DNA of 64,000 nt from Bradyrhizobium erythrophlei (GTDB taxonomy: Bacteria; Pseudomonadota; Alphaproteobacteria; Rhizobiales; Xanthobacteraceae): assembly GCF_900142985.1 (NCBI RefSeq), contig NZ_LT670849.1:434001-498000 (forward strand), in the 5' to 3' direction. Position 1 is the first letter of the stretch. Every line of letters begins with the position of its first letter. This document shows positions 43,201-51,439 of the stretch, piece by piece. A program made the translations under genes and the position numbers. The notes under the pieces were generated by a model, which did no database searches, was not told the origin of the DNA, and worked only from the letters and a program-made list of their open reading frames with translations.

Positions 43201-43531
43201 GCTGGAGCAGGATGTTGTGCGCCTTGCTCCAGTTCGGCTCGGACGTGTCGGCGGTAAACAGGCCGTCGCCACCGATCGCGCGCACGCGCCGCAACGGCCC
43301 GCGCACCGTCTTGTCGAAACGCTTCTCGTCGCTGAGTTCATCGACCAGGTCGTGGCCGGAGACGATGACAAGCGGCGCGCCCATCATGTCGAGCCAGAAG
43401 ATCGGCCCCAACTCTCGGGTCAGACGCGCCAGGTTCTGCACCGGCGCGGTCGAATCCAGAGACAGCATGTTGCCGACCACCGGCTTGGTCGGCGGATGCG
43501 GGATAGGGCTCAACCTGTTCTTCGATGCCAT
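40298..43531 (-). CDS. Self-sufficient cytochrome P450:reductase fusion (CYP102 / P450 BM3 type)
   Basis: A 1077-residue natural fusion. Heme domain (1-465): I-helix AGHETTS (271-277), E330-x-x-R333 and heme-binding FGNGQRACIG with Cys C412. A Pro/Ala/Arg linker (470-495) leads to the FMN flavodoxin domain (LYGSNLGTAEE, 501-511) and the FAD/NADPH domain (RYYSISSSP 856-864, GPGTGLAPFRGF 931-942, C-terminal Trp 1074). Relative to P450 BM3, F87 is kept (F92), but the fatty-acid carboxylate anchors Arg47 and Tyr51 are A52 and I56. It hydroxylates or epoxidises lipid-like substrates with NADPH and O2. ATG 43531 is preferred. It is last in a run behind epoxide hydrolase and WS/DGAT genes, 19 bases after the former. 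Confidence 0.94.
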   Translation of the reverse strand: MASKNRLSPIPHPPTKPVVGNMLSLDSTAPVQNLARLTRELGPIFWLDMMGAPLVIVSGHDLVDELSDEKRFDKTVRGPLRRVRAIGGDGLFTADTSEPNWSKAHNILLQPFGNRAMQSYHPSMVDIAEQLVKKWDRLNADDEIDVVHDMTALTLDTIGLCGFDYRFNSFYRRDYHPFVASLVRSLETIMMIRGLPLENLWMQNRRREMAEDVEFMNKMVDEIVAERRRNATAADDKKDMLAAMMTGVDRATGTQLDDVNIRYQINTFLIAGHETTSGLLSCTIYALLKHPEVLKKAYEEVDRVLGPDINVKPTYQQVTQLTYITQVLKEALRMWPPAPAYGITPLNDEIIGGKYKLKKNTFITVLVLALHRDPSVWGPNPDAFNPENFSREAEAARPVNAWKPFGNGQRACIGRGFAMHEAALAIGMILQRFRLVDVHRYQMHLKETLTIKPDGFRIKVRPRTDQERGNFAGGATAAPAVAAAAPRARTRPGHNTPLLVLYGSNLGTAEELATRVADLAEVNGFATTLAPLDDHVGKLPAEGGTLIFCASYNGAAPDNATQFVKWLGGDLPKDAFAGVRYAVFGCGNSDWAATYQSIPRLIDDQLAAHGGRSVYARGEGDARSDLDGQFEQWFAKAAPQAVKEFGVDSSFSRSAEDEPLYSVEPVAPSVSNFVAALGGAAPMRVLANRELQNKSGPNASQRSTRHIEVQLPPGETYRVGDHLSVVPRNDPALVDSVARRFGFLPSDQIRLQVAEGRRAQLPAGEAISVGRLLSEFVELQQVATRKQIQMMSEHTRCPVTKPKLLAFVGEDAASTERYRAEIFGKRRSVFDLLEEYPACELPLHVYLEMLSLLAPRYYSISSSPSVDGSRCSVTVAVVEGQAASGRGVYKGICSNYLAGRRAGETVYATLRETKAGFRLPADPAVPMIMIGPGTGLAPFRGFLQERAALKAKGATLGPAMLFFGCRHPEQDYLYGEELKGFAADGVTELHTAFSRGNGPKTYVQNLISAEKDRVWALIEQGAIIYVCGDGGKMEPDVKATLVAIYRERSGSDAQGGQRWIDELGTKNRYVLDVWAGG

Positions 43532-43550
43532 CGTGAAAATGCCCTTCGCC

Positions 43551-44546
43551 TCACCCAAATCGCCGCCGCCGCCATTCGATCAGCTTGGCGCTGACTTCCT
43601 CCGGCTTCTCCTGCTGGGTCCAGTGTCCGCTGCCGCGTACGAGATATTTTTCCAGATCGGGCACGACCTTTTCCATGCCGTCAGCGGCTGACGGCGGCAG
43701 CACCGCGTCGTTCTCCGCCATGATCATCAGCGACGGCACCCGAACCGTGTGATCGAGAGCTTCCGCGCGCTCCCAGTTTCGGGTCCAGTTGCGATACCAG
43801 TTGATACCGCCGGTGAAGCCAGTCTTCGTGAACGTGTCGACAAAGACCTTCTTTTCTTCGGCCGAGAGGATCGGCTTGCGCGGATCGTATTTAGCGTCGT
43901 AGGCCGCGATCATCTGCGGAAACGCCAGATTGAGCTTTGACGAAGCGCCGAGGCCGGCGGTTGGCGGCTCTGCCGGGCCGGTATCTTTGCGCGGCAAGGG
44001 CTGGCGCATGAAGAAGTCGAAGGCCTGCTCCACCCGGCTGTCGAAAATCTTGTCGGCTTCCCGCGACGGGTCCTGAAACTGGACGATATACATGCTATTG
44101 CCGAAGCGTTCGCGGAAAAGCTCGACAGGGTCGATCGGCGACCGAGGTCTGTGCGGCGTATTGACGCCAACCACGCCGGCGACGCGGTCGCGATGCCGGA
44201 GCGGCATCTGCCAGACGACAAAGCCTCCCCAGTCGTGGCCGACGAAAATCGCCTTGTCGATTTTCAGATGATCGAGCAGACCGACGAGATCGCCGGTGAG
44301 ATGTTCGAGATCGTACGCCTCTACCGGTTCCGGCCGGTCGGTCGCGCCATAGCCGCGCTGGTCCGGCGCGATCACGCGAATGCCGGCGTCCGCCAGCGCC
44401 TTGATCTGATGGCGCCAGGAGAATGCGATCTCCGGCCAGCCATGACACAGAACGACCGGCGGGCGATCGTCCGTCGGACCGGCTTCGTAGAAACCCATCC
44501 GGATCCCGTTGGTCTGCGCGAATTGCAGCGGCGGCATTTCAATCAT
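43551..44546 (-). CDS. Epoxide hydrolase (alpha/beta hydrolase fold)
   Basis: A 331-residue soluble epoxide hydrolase. HGWPE (35-39) forms the oxyanion hole, GHDWGG (103-108) carries the Asp nucleophile D105, GGINWYRNW the ring-opening Tyr in the cap, and GSGHWTQQEKP the catalytic His H308. An Asp rather than Ser at the elbow separates it from esterases and haloacetate dehalogenases lack this Tyr pattern. It sits between the WS/DGAT gene (9-base gap) and the P450 fusion, so it may convert epoxides made by the P450 to diols. Physical coupling is seen; functional coupling is inferred. Confidence 0.89.
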   Translation of the reverse strand: MIEMPPLQFAQTNGIRMGFYEAGPTDDRPPVVLCHGWPEIAFSWRHQIKALADAGIRVIAPDQRGYGATDRPEPVEAYDLEHLTGDLVGLLDHLKIDKAIFVGHDWGGFVVWQMPLRHRDRVAGVVGVNTPHRPRSPIDPVELFRERFGNSMYIVQFQDPSREADKIFDSRVEQAFDFFMRQPLPRKDTGPAEPPTAGLGASSKLNLAFPQMIAAYDAKYDPRKPILSAEEKKVFVDTFTKTGFTGGINWYRNWTRNWERAEALDHTVRVPSLMIMAENDAVLPPSAADGMEKVVPDLEKYLVRGSGHWTQQEKPEEVSAKLIEWRRRRFG

Positions 44547-44555
44547 GGCATCGCC

Positions 44556-46106
44556 CTACTCGGCCGCGCCTTTCACGTCGGCTGGCGGCGGCGCAAAGGC
44601 GGCTTCAAGCGTTGCGAATTCGTCCGGCACCATGTCGCACAGCACCTGGACATGCGGAATAATGTTGGCGCCGGAGATAAATCCGAAGTCGAGCTGATCG
44701 CGGTAGCTTTGCACGGTGATATTGAGCGCGAGCCCATGGGTCGAGATCGACACCGGGAAGATATGCAAGAGTTCTGCTCCGGCCGCATACAGGGTCTGCC
44801 GCGGTCCGGGAACGTTCGACACCGTGATGTTGGCGGCCGGCGGCAAGACGTCCGACAGATTGGAGCGGCTATAGAGCAGCGCCAGAATCTGCATCATGAT
44901 CGGCGCACCCAGCATCGAGATGTTCTGCACCTGCGGCATCAGCGCGCGCAACGGATGCGACATCTCTTTGGACTTGGTGGATTGAGCGATGATGGTCTCG
45001 AGCCGCGTGCGTGGATCCTCGACATTGGTCGCGATCGAGCAGATCATGCCGAACACCTGGTTGTTGGCGTCGGTATTGCCTTCCTCGCGTAGCGAGATCG
45101 GGACGCCCGCCGTCATCGATTTGGTCGGCAGCGCGCCACGCTCGATGAGATAACGCCGCACGACGCCGCTTGAGATCGCGAGCACGACGTCATTGAGCTT
45201 GCCATTAGCCGCTTTCGCCACAGCCTTGGCGCGCGACAGCGGGATCGAGACTCCGGCAAAGCTGCGCTCGGACGATATCTGTTTGTTGAGAGGGGTCGGC
45301 GGCGACATCATGCCCGCAAGGCTCTCGCGCGACTTCGGATCGGCAATCTTGCCGACCACATCGGAGACGCTCTTGAGCAATGTCGGCACATTGCCGGCAA
45401 ACTTGATCGCATTCTCGATCTGGAACATCGCATTGTCGAACAGGATCGAACCTAGGTCGCTTTTGCCGGAGCGCGGCAATTCGATGCTCTTGGCCGCCGC
45501 AGACGCATTGAACGGCTCGCGCCAGAGCTGCTGATAGGAATCCAGAAGATTGGCCGCGATGTCGCGCGGCTCCTGGTCGACCTTGGCCCGCTCGGTCGGC
45601 GGTTCGACTTCGCGGGGCACCGGGGTCAGATCATAGATCATGTTGGTCAATGCCGCGCCCGCGCCGCCGTCGATGCAGGCGTGATGCATCTTCGAATAGA
45701 GCCCGATCTCGTTGTCCTTCATGCCTTCGAAGACATAGAACTCCCAGAGCGGGCGCGCGCGATTGAGCAGCTTGGCATGCATCCAGCCGACGATGCGTTC
45801 GAGCGTGGCGCGATCGCGCGGTGCCGGCAGGCTGGCGCGGAAGATATGACGGTCGATATCGAACTGGTCGTCCTCGACCCAGGACGGATGGTCGATGTCG
45901 AGTGGCGCCTTCTCCAGGCGCGCTTTCAGGATCGGCGCAATATGCATGCGCGAGGCGATCATCGCCTTGAAGTCTTCGAAGAAGTCGCCTTTGTAACCTT
46001 CCGGCAGACGGAAGATCGCCATGCTTCCGACATGCATCGGCATTTCCGGCGTTTCCAGATACAGAAACGACGCGTCCATAGCAGACAGTTTCCTGGCGTC
46101 GCTCAT
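44556..46106 (-). CDS. Wax ester synthase / diacylglycerol acyltransferase (WS/DGAT)
   Basis: A 516-residue bifunctional acyltransferase. The catalytic motif HHxxxDG reads H141-H-A-C-I-D146-G147, PLW (119-121) is the conserved motif before it, and the C-terminal ANITVSNVPGPRQTLYAAGAEL matches DUF1298. Such enzymes esterify acyl-CoA to long-chain alcohols or diacylglycerol at the membrane and build neutral-lipid inclusions. In this window it stands close to a PHA synthase module, a P450 and hydrolases. No signal peptide. The start ATG fits the family N terminus (LSAMDASFLYLE). Confidence 0.92.
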   Translation of the reverse strand: MSDARKLSAMDASFLYLETPEMPMHVGSMAIFRLPEGYKGDFFEDFKAMIASRMHIAPILKARLEKAPLDIDHPSWVEDDQFDIDRHIFRASLPAPRDRATLERIVGWMHAKLLNRARPLWEFYVFEGMKDNEIGLYSKMHHACIDGGAGAALTNMIYDLTPVPREVEPPTERAKVDQEPRDIAANLLDSYQQLWREPFNASAAAKSIELPRSGKSDLGSILFDNAMFQIENAIKFAGNVPTLLKSVSDVVGKIADPKSRESLAGMMSPPTPLNKQISSERSFAGVSIPLSRAKAVAKAANGKLNDVVLAISSGVVRRYLIERGALPTKSMTAGVPISLREEGNTDANNQVFGMICSIATNVEDPRTRLETIIAQSTKSKEMSHPLRALMPQVQNISMLGAPIMMQILALLYSRSNLSDVLPPAANITVSNVPGPRQTLYAAGAELLHIFPVSISTHGLALNITVQSYRDQLDFGFISGANIIPHVQVLCDMVPDEFATLEAAFAPPPADVKGAAE

Positions 46107-46199
46107 AGGCTCCTCCCGCGAACAGTGACGCTACACCTTGGGCGGTGTTTTTGGTTTTGGTTCGAGCGTTCAGACGGTCCCGTTAGCTCGGGACGCTAA

Positions 46200-46997
46200 T
46201 CAGGATTGTGCCCGTTCTGGCGGCGCATATGCAATGGCAAAGGGCCCCGATCGGTCAAATTGGCTGAATTGACCTTCCTGCTGCGCCAGCCGATCGGCGA
46301 CCGCCCATAATGCCGCCGGGTTGACGCCGAGCCCGACATGGCTTGCGAGGTACACCTCGATATTTTCGGCTACGGCCGAAGGACGCAGCAGACACGTCCG
46401 CCAGTTCACGACGCCATCGGCGCGCGAAAAGACCGAGGTCGCCGGCATCGGCAGGTCGCCCGCGATCGCCGCAAGAAACGCGGGATCGTTGCCGACGGTT
46501 TCACCGGATAGCATCTCATAAAGCTTCGTGGCGTTGGTGGCGCGCACATCGTTCGCAAACGGGCTTCCGAGCGTCACCACATAACGCACCATATCGGGTG
46601 CATGCAGCGCGAGGTCGCGTGCGTAGACGCCGCCGAGGCTCCAGCCGACCAGGCTGACCTTGCGGCCGGTGGTTGCATGAATGGCCGCAAGGCGCTCGCG
46701 CAGCGCGGCACGCATCCGCAAAAGGCCGCCGAGATTCCGGCCCATCTGCCAGGCATGGGCGTCGTATCCCAGTTCCGTCAAATAGCGGCGCAACGGAGCC
46801 ATCGAAAGGTCGCCGGCGAGAAAGCCGGGCAAAGCCAGCACCGGGTGCCCGTCGCCTCTCGGCGCCCGCATCAAGAGCGGAGACATCATCAGGCTGGCGT
46901 TGAGCTCGAAGATGCCCCGCATCTCCGCCAGAAGCAGGCCGAGGCCCGGCGGCCGAAGCGTGCGTCCCGCCGGCTGTCCGTCGGGTGACGAGGTCAT
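46200..46997 (-). CDS. Alpha/beta hydrolase (paralogue of 34878-35645)
   Basis: A 265-residue hydrolase. APRGDGHPVLALPGF is the oxyanion region, LVGWSLGGVYAR the nucleophile elbow (GWSLG) and VTLGSPFANDVRATN follows. The C-terminal LASHVGLGVNPAALWAVADRLAQ probably holds the catalytic His. The layout repeats the protein at 34878-35645 almost motif for motif. It overlaps the upstream DUF6489 gene (ATGA) and lies 93 bases before the WS/DGAT gene on the same strand, suggesting lipase or esterase action on storage lipid. Substrate unproven. Confidence 0.82.
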   Translation of the reverse strand: MTSSPDGQPAGRTLRPPGLGLLLAEMRGIFELNASLMMSPLLMRAPRGDGHPVLALPGFLAGDLSMAPLRRYLTELGYDAHAWQMGRNLGGLLRMRAALRERLAAIHATTGRKVSLVGWSLGGVYARDLALHAPDMVRYVVTLGSPFANDVRATNATKLYEMLSGETVGNDPAFLAAIAGDLPMPATSVFSRADGVVNWRTCLLRPSAVAENIEVYLASHVGLGVNPAALWAVADRLAQQEGQFSQFDRSGPFAIAYAPPERAQS

Positions 46998-47248
46998 TTC
47001 TTGTCGGACGCGCGTGTGCCGCCGAGGCCGGTCATGGCCGCGAACATATCCGTAAAGCGTTCCGCAAATTTAGGGTCGAATGACAGCCAGCTTTGCATGA
47101 GCGCTTCGGGCGAGACCTTCTGGATATTGTCCAGCATCTGGTGCTGAAGCTTTTCCATCACCGCCGTCTGCATGGGCTGCACATCCGGAAGCCCGATAAA
47201 CTGCCGCGCTTCTTGCGGCGTGCAGTCGATCTCCACGTTAACCTTCAT
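46994..47248 (-). CDS. Small conserved protein, DUF6489-like
   Basis: An 84-residue protein starting MKVNVEIDCTPQEARQFIGLPDVQPMQ, followed by helices with KLQHQMLDNIQKVSPEALMQSW and AERFTDMFAAMTG. The first part forms a short beta-strand plus helix; the end resembles phasin-like or PHA-associated small helical proteins. No enzyme motif is seen. A strong ribosome site (AGGGAG) precedes the ATG; a GTG two codons upstream is possible. Its stop overlaps the hydrolase start (ATGA). It heads the hydrolase-WS/DGAT-epoxide hydrolase-P450 series, so a granule or lipid-inclusion role is a guess from context. Confidence 0.72.
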   Translation of the reverse strand: MKVNVEIDCTPQEARQFIGLPDVQPMQTAVMEKLQHQMLDNIQKVSPEALMQSWLSFDPKFAERFTDMFAAMTGLGGTRASDKK

Positions 47249-47340
47249 GGGCACTCCCTGGTTGCTTTGACCACGTTAAGCAGTATCGACACGACCTCGC
47301 CCGGGACGCAAGCCGTCCGAAGGGCCAAAGCCAAATGTGG

Positions 47341-48582
47341 TCAACCGAATCGTTCCACGGAATACGGACCAGGGTCGGTAAACGGCGTCGTGCCGGTCAT
47401 CATTTCAGAGAGCAACCGGCCGGTCACCGGTCCCAGCGTCAGCCCGTGATGCTGATGACCGAAATCGAACCACAGCCCGGGATGGCGAGGCGCCTTCCCG
47501 ATCACCGGCAGCATGTCCGGCAGGCACGGCCGCGCACCCATCCAGGGCTGGGCATCGACGGGTTCGCCGAGCGGGAACAACGCACGCGCCCGCGGCAATG
47601 CCCGTTCGACCTGGATCGGCCGTGGCGGAGCGTCGCGGTGGGCAAACTCCACGCCAGTGGTCAGGCGAATCCCGCGGTTCATCGGCGCAATCAGATAGCC
47701 GAGATCGGAATCCAGAACGGGATGATTGAGCACGGCGTTGCCGCTCGCCTTCAGGTGCAAGTGATAGCCGCGCTTGACGCCCAGCGGAATGGAATAACCG
47801 AGCGGCCGAAATACCAGATCCGACCACGGCCCAAGCGCCGCCACGACTTCGCGCGCGGACGCACCATTGACACGCCAGCCGCCGGATTCCTGCGTGAGCG
47901 TCCGTGCATCGCCGACAACAAAACGTCCGCCCTTGCGCACGAACAATGCCGCATAGGCTTTGGCGAGCGCACCGGGATCGGCAATGAAACCCGGCGTCGG
48001 CCAATAGACGGCGCCGGCGAAATCGCCAGTCAGGTTCGGTTCGCGCGCAGTGATCGCCTTGTTGTCGAGGATTTCGCTGGGAACGCCGTACTGCTTGACG
48101 CGTTCGGCGTCGCGTACCGCCGCAGCAAGACTGTCCTGCGAACGATACAGCTTGAGCCATCCGGAGCGGCGCAATAACTCCGGCACGCCGGCTTCCGAGA
48201 TCAGCGCCTCGTGCTCGACAAGGCTGCGCTGAATCAGCGGCCACTCAGCCATCGCACTCTGCATGGCGCGCGCAGGCGTGGACGCAAGATAATAGCGCAA
48301 CAGCCAGGGCAGAAATTCCGGCAGTTCGGAAATGCGATACAACGAGTTCGGCGAGCGATTGAGCGCATACTGGAAGATCAGCTTGGGGTCCCGGGGAAAC
48401 ATGAGGGGAAAGACCGAGGCGCATTCGATGATGCCCGCATTTCCGTAGCTGGTCTCGTCCCCGGCGTCCTCGTTCCTGTCAACGAGAATGACGTCGCGCC
48501 CTTGCTTTTGCAGGTGCAAGGCCGCGCTGACGCCGACCATACCCGCACCCAGCACAAGAACGTCAGCTTTCAGTTCCGCCAT
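47341..48582 (-). CDS. FAD-dependent D-amino-acid dehydrogenase (DadA-like)
   Basis: A 413-residue DAO-family flavoprotein. DVLVLGAGMVGVSAALHLQKQG (7-28) is the FAD site, DETSYGNAGIIECA the DadA-like loop, and WMGARPCLPDMLPVIGKAP with LWFDFGHQHHGLTLGPVTG the C-terminal FAD/substrate region. DadA oxidises D-amino acids and feeds electrons to the quinone pool. Other DAO members (sarcosine or glycine oxidase) cannot be excluded. It is divergent from the peptide-importer cluster (169-base gap), which fits oxidation of imported amino acids. Confidence 0.85.
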   Translation of the reverse strand: MAELKADVLVLGAGMVGVSAALHLQKQGRDVILVDRNEDAGDETSYGNAGIIECASVFPLMFPRDPKLIFQYALNRSPNSLYRISELPEFLPWLLRYYLASTPARAMQSAMAEWPLIQRSLVEHEALISEAGVPELLRRSGWLKLYRSQDSLAAAVRDAERVKQYGVPSEILDNKAITAREPNLTGDFAGAVYWPTPGFIADPGALAKAYAALFVRKGGRFVVGDARTLTQESGGWRVNGASAREVVAALGPWSDLVFRPLGYSIPLGVKRGYHLHLKASGNAVLNHPVLDSDLGYLIAPMNRGIRLTTGVEFAHRDAPPRPIQVERALPRARALFPLGEPVDAQPWMGARPCLPDMLPVIGKAPRHPGLWFDFGHQHHGLTLGPVTGRLLSEMMTGTTPFTDPGPYSVERFG

Positions 48583-48751
48583 CCGTCACTCCCGTATGTT
48601 GGCGAAATCCCGAAAAGCCGCCAGCGTTGAACTTAAGGCGGGCACGATGCCCGTAAACCATTGCAGCCAGAGGAAATCGCCTTTGCGCGGCGGCCAAACT
48701 CTGGCAACATGGTTCTGACATTTTGTACACCATCGCGGAGAGCTTCCACCA

Positions 48752-50347
48752 ATGCCGTTACGTCAGATCTTGCTTGCAACGGCCACCGCTTCGATTGTCG
48801 CTTTCGCCGCGATGCCGGCTTCGAGCCAGACCGTACGCTACGCCAACCAGGGCGAGCTCAAATCCCTTGATCCCTATACGCTCAAGGAAACCACGACCAT
48901 CGCCCATCATGCCCATGTTTACGAGGGCCTGGTCACCCGCGACAAGGATTTGAAGATCGCCCCCGCGCTTGCCGAAAGCTGGGAAACGCCCGAGCCGACA
49001 CGCTGGCGCTTCCATCTGCGCAAGGGCGTCAAATTCCACAACGGCGATCCCTTCACCGCCGATGACGTGATCTTCTCGGCCGACCGCGTCCGCGCCAAGG
49101 GTTCGAACTTCCTCACCAACGTCCCGGCCGACGCCAAGTTCATCAAGATCGACGACTACACCGTGGACGTCAAACTCGACGCGCCCAATCCCATCCTGAC
49201 CTCGCAATGGGACGGCTGGTTCATCATGGACAAGAAATGGTGCGAGGAAAACAATTCGGTCGCGCCGACGCCGGCTTCCGCGACCACGCCGAGTTACGCT
49301 TCGCTGCACGAGAACGGCACTGGCCCCTTCATCATCGAAAGCCATCAACCCGGCGTGAAGACCGTATTCAAGGTCAATACGAGCTGGTGGAGCAAGCCCG
49401 AGCACAACATCAAGGAAATCGTTTTCACGCCGATCGGATCGGCTGCGACGCGCGTCGCCGCCCTTCTGTCCGGTGAAGTCGACGTCATCGAACCGGTGCC
49501 AACGCAGGATATTCAGCGCGTGAACTCCGGCGGCAACGCGACGGTGCTAACCGGAATGGAAGTCCGCACGATTTTCCTCGGCATGGATCAGGAGCGCAGC
49601 GAGCTGCTCTACTCCAACATCAAGGGCAAGAATCCGTTCAAGGACATTCGCGTCCGCGGGGCCTTCTACAAGGCGATCGATGTCGACCTGATCAAGAACC
49701 GGGTGATGCGCGGCCTCTCCACGCCCTCCGCGCTGATGGTCGCGCCGCAGTTGTTCGCGCTCTCGAAGGATTTTGTCCGGCCGAAAGCCGATCCCGACGC
49801 CGCCAAGAAACTGATGGTCGAAGCCGGCTACGCGGACGGCTTCGAGGTCACGATGGATTGCCCCAACGACCGCTACATCAATGATGCCGACATTTGCCAG
49901 GCCGTGGTCGGCATGCTCGCGCGCATCGGCGTCAAGGTGAATTTGCTGGCGCAGCCCAAGGCGCAGTATTTTGGCAAGGTGTTAAAGCCCGGCGGTTACC
50001 AGACCTCGTTCTATCTGTTGGGCTGGACGCCGGCCTCGATGGATTCCCACAACGTGCTGTTCGACATCATGGGCTGTCACGATGCCGCACAGTCGACCCG
50101 GGGCGAAGCCAATCTCGGCGGCTATTGCAACAAGGAGCTCGATGTCCTGACCGACAAGGTTCTGATCGAGCCCGACACCGCCAAGCGCGACCAGATGATC
50201 AAGCAGGCCTTTGAAATCGGGATCAAGGACTACGGCTATATCCCCCTGCATCAGCAGTCGCTGGCCTGGGGCGTTTCGAAAAAAGTGAAAATCACGCAGC
50301 GGGCCGACAACCAGGTTCTGTTCTACTGGGCCACCAAGCAGGAATAG
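48752..50347 (+). CDS. Dipeptide/oligopeptide ABC importer binding protein 1
   Basis: A 531-residue SBP_bac_5 protein. Residues 1-26 are a Sec signal (ILLATATASIVAFAAMP, cleavage near ASSQ). RYANQGELKSLDPYTLKETTT is the mature start and RWRFHLRKGVKFHNGDPFTADDVIFS the family signature. It has several Cys in the mature part. It begins a block of twelve same-strand genes holding two complete Dpp-type systems. It is followed by a 12-bp stem hairpin and then permease genes. The ligand class (peptide, murein peptide, nickel, opine) cannot be decided from sequence. Confidence 0.88.
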   Translation: MPLRQILLATATASIVAFAAMPASSQTVRYANQGELKSLDPYTLKETTTIAHHAHVYEGLVTRDKDLKIAPALAESWETPEPTRWRFHLRKGVKFHNGDPFTADDVIFSADRVRAKGSNFLTNVPADAKFIKIDDYTVDVKLDAPNPILTSQWDGWFIMDKKWCEENNSVAPTPASATTPSYASLHENGTGPFIIESHQPGVKTVFKVNTSWWSKPEHNIKEIVFTPIGSAATRVAALLSGEVDVIEPVPTQDIQRVNSGGNATVLTGMEVRTIFLGMDQERSELLYSNIKGKNPFKDIRVRGAFYKAIDVDLIKNRVMRGLSTPSALMVAPQLFALSKDFVRPKADPDAAKKLMVEAGYADGFEVTMDCPNDRYINDADICQAVVGMLARIGVKVNLLAQPKAQYFGKVLKPGGYQTSFYLLGWTPASMDSHNVLFDIMGCHDAAQSTRGEANLGGYCNKELDVLTDKVLIEPDTAKRDQMIKQAFEIGIKDYGYIPLHQQSLAWGVSKKVKITQRADNQVLFYWATKQE

Positions 50348-50363
50348 CATTTCGCGCATCACA

Positions 50364-50392
50364 AGGTCCCGGAAGTTTCGCTTCCGGGACCT
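50364..50392 (+). terminator. Intercistronic hairpin after binding-protein gene 1
   Basis: AGGTCCCGGAAG-TTTCG-CTTCCGGGACCT is a perfect 12-bp stem with a 5-base loop, 17 bases past the binding-protein stop and 57 bases before the permease start. Such hairpins often protect the abundant binding-protein message and reduce read-through to the permeases. Confidence 0.7.
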
Positions 50393-50448
50393 GTCATTTC
50401 AGTCCAACCACATGCGTCGCGTTCTCTAAGAAGAAGTGAAAGGAAGAA

Positions 50449-51429
50449 ATGCTCGCTTTCACGCTTCGTCGGGCCATTCAGGCGATCGGGGTCATGATCG
50501 CCGTCGGGATCATCTCGTTCTCGATGTTCCGCTTCGTCGGCGACCCCGTGAGCCAGATCGTCTCGATCGATACCTCGGCGGCCGAGCGCGCCGAAATCAG
50601 ACAATCTCTCGGGTTGGATGATCCGGTTGCCGTGCAGTTCCTGCGCTATTTCGCCAATGCCGCGCAGTTCAAGTTCGGCGTCTCCTATCAGTTTCGCCTC
50701 CCGGTCGCTGATCTCCTGAAGGAACGGATGCCGGCGACGCTGGAGCTTGCCACCTGCGCCACGATCCTGGCGCTGGTGTTCGGAATCCTGATGGGCGTTT
50801 ATTCGGCGCTTCGGCGCGACACCTTGCTGGCAAAACTGTTCCAGGCGGTCTCGCTGATCGGCATTTCGCTGCCGACCTTTCTGATCGGCATCCTCCTGAT
50901 CTATCTGTTCTCGGTGACGCTGGGCTGGCTGCCCTCCTTCGGACGCGGCGATGTCGTGCGGCTGGGCTGGTGGACCACGGGTCTTCTGACCGTTTCGGGG
51001 CTGAAGGCCTTGATCATGCCCTCGATCACGCTCGGCCTGTTCCAGATGACGCTGATCATGCGGCTGGTGCGCGCGGAAATGCTCGAGGTGCTGCGCACGG
51101 ACTATATCCGCTTCGCCCGGGCCCGCGGACTGACCACCCGCGCCATCCATTTCGGCCACGCGCTGAAGAACACGCTGGTTCCCGTGATCACGGTTGCGGG
51201 CCTGCAATTTGGCTCGGTTATTGCATTTGCGATCATCACTGAAACCGTCTTCCAGTGGCCCGGCATGGGCCTCCTGTTCGTGCAGGCCGTGCAGAATGTC
51301 GATATCCCGATCATGGCGGCGTATTTGCTGATGGTGTCGCTGATCTTCGTCACCATCAATCTCGCCGTCGACGTGCTCTATACGGTAGTCGATCCGCGCC
51401 TGCGCGCCACCGTTGGCCGCCCGGCATAA
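50449..51429 (+). CDS. Peptide ABC importer permease (DppB-like), system 1
   Basis: A 326-residue inner-membrane permease with about six helices. FTLRRAIQAIGVMIAVGIISFSMF is TM1; RAEMLEVLRTDYIRFARARGL is the EAA coupling motif; ETVFQWPGMGLLFVQAV is the conserved later stretch. Start ATG follows AAAGGAAG. It forms the channel with the DppC-like protein 10 bases downstream. Confidence 0.89.
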   Translation: MLAFTLRRAIQAIGVMIAVGIISFSMFRFVGDPVSQIVSIDTSAAERAEIRQSLGLDDPVAVQFLRYFANAAQFKFGVSYQFRLPVADLLKERMPATLELATCATILALVFGILMGVYSALRRDTLLAKLFQAVSLIGISLPTFLIGILLIYLFSVTLGWLPSFGRGDVVRLGWWTTGLLTVSGLKALIMPSITLGLFQMTLIMRLVRAEMLEVLRTDYIRFARARGLTTRAIHFGHALKNTLVPVITVAGLQFGSVIAFAIITETVFQWPGMGLLFVQAVQNVDIPIMAAYLLMVSLIFVTINLAVDVLYTVVDPRLRATVGRPA

Positions 51430-51439
51430 GAGAGCTGAC

